From contig CAMTJK010000058.1 of the NCBI GenBank assembly GCA_947072805.1, positions 1 to 14,409 on the forward strand: 14,409 nucleotides of DNA, in the 5' to 3' direction. Below the pieces are notes generated by a model. It was given only the letters and a program-made list of their open reading frames with translations, was not told the DNA's origin and did not search any database. Of this stretch, positions 14,409 through 14,409 are shown one piece after another. A program made the position numbers and the translations under genes. This stretch comes from an uncultured Prevotella sp. GTDB lineage: Bacteria > Bacteroidota > Bacteroidia > Bacteroidales > Bacteroidaceae. Numbering within the stretch: the stretch's first letter is position 1; each line of letters begins with the position of its first letter.

Positions 14409-14409
14409 G

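Overview
The window reads as chromosomal DNA of a Bacteroidales bacterium, most likely Prevotella or a close relative. Two lines of evidence support this. Several start sites are preceded by the Bacteroidetes promoter signature (-33 TTTG, about 20 bases, -7 TAnnTTTGC). The proteins (ArgH, YifB/ComM, DUF4369-type thioredoxin-fold lipoprotein, lipoproteins with acidic residues after the lipid cysteine) are of Bacteroidales type. Almost everything is on the minus strand; only ribD at the right end is on the plus strand.

Left part, about 185-7350, minus strand, read from right to left. An abundant-type TPR/OmpA-like lipoprotein (5671-7350) has its own promoter. It is followed by a thioredoxin-fold lipoprotein that has lost its CxxC (4528-5580), the YifB/ComM AAA+ ATPase (2964-4511), a secreted polysaccharide deacetylase fused to an SGNH esterase (1301-2863), and an S66 LD-carboxypeptidase lipoprotein (185-1246). 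The theme is the cell envelope, with ComM as the recombination exception.

Middle, 7541-7814: a two-gene tRNA unit, Gly(GCC) then Leu(UAA), with a good promoter and a Rho-independent terminator. Upstream lies a tight operon: pyrE (pyrimidine synthesis), an SRPBCC-fold protein, argH (arginine synthesis), and a small four-cysteine lipoprotein whose ATG overlaps the argH stop.

Right part, 10945-13153: prmC (release-factor methyltransferase), recX (RecA modulator) and comF (phosphoribosyltransferase-fold competence protein), with a possible 21-codon peptide made of a tandem repeat at the end. ribD (riboflavin synthesis, 13183-14130) is divergent from prmC and its first codons carry the -33 element of the prmC promoter.

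I see no phage, transposase, CRISPR array or defence system. The most unusual signals are: a 54-bp inverted repeat (53/54 identical) at the two ends of the window, always just downstream of an outward-facing gene; a thioredoxin-fold protein with Asn-Asn-Asp-Ser where CxxC should be; a RibD reductase domain with a large internal gap; a tandem 36-bp repeat encoding a repeated micropeptide; and a Cys4 lipoprotein coupled to argH. No gene-free stretch exceeds 300 bases.
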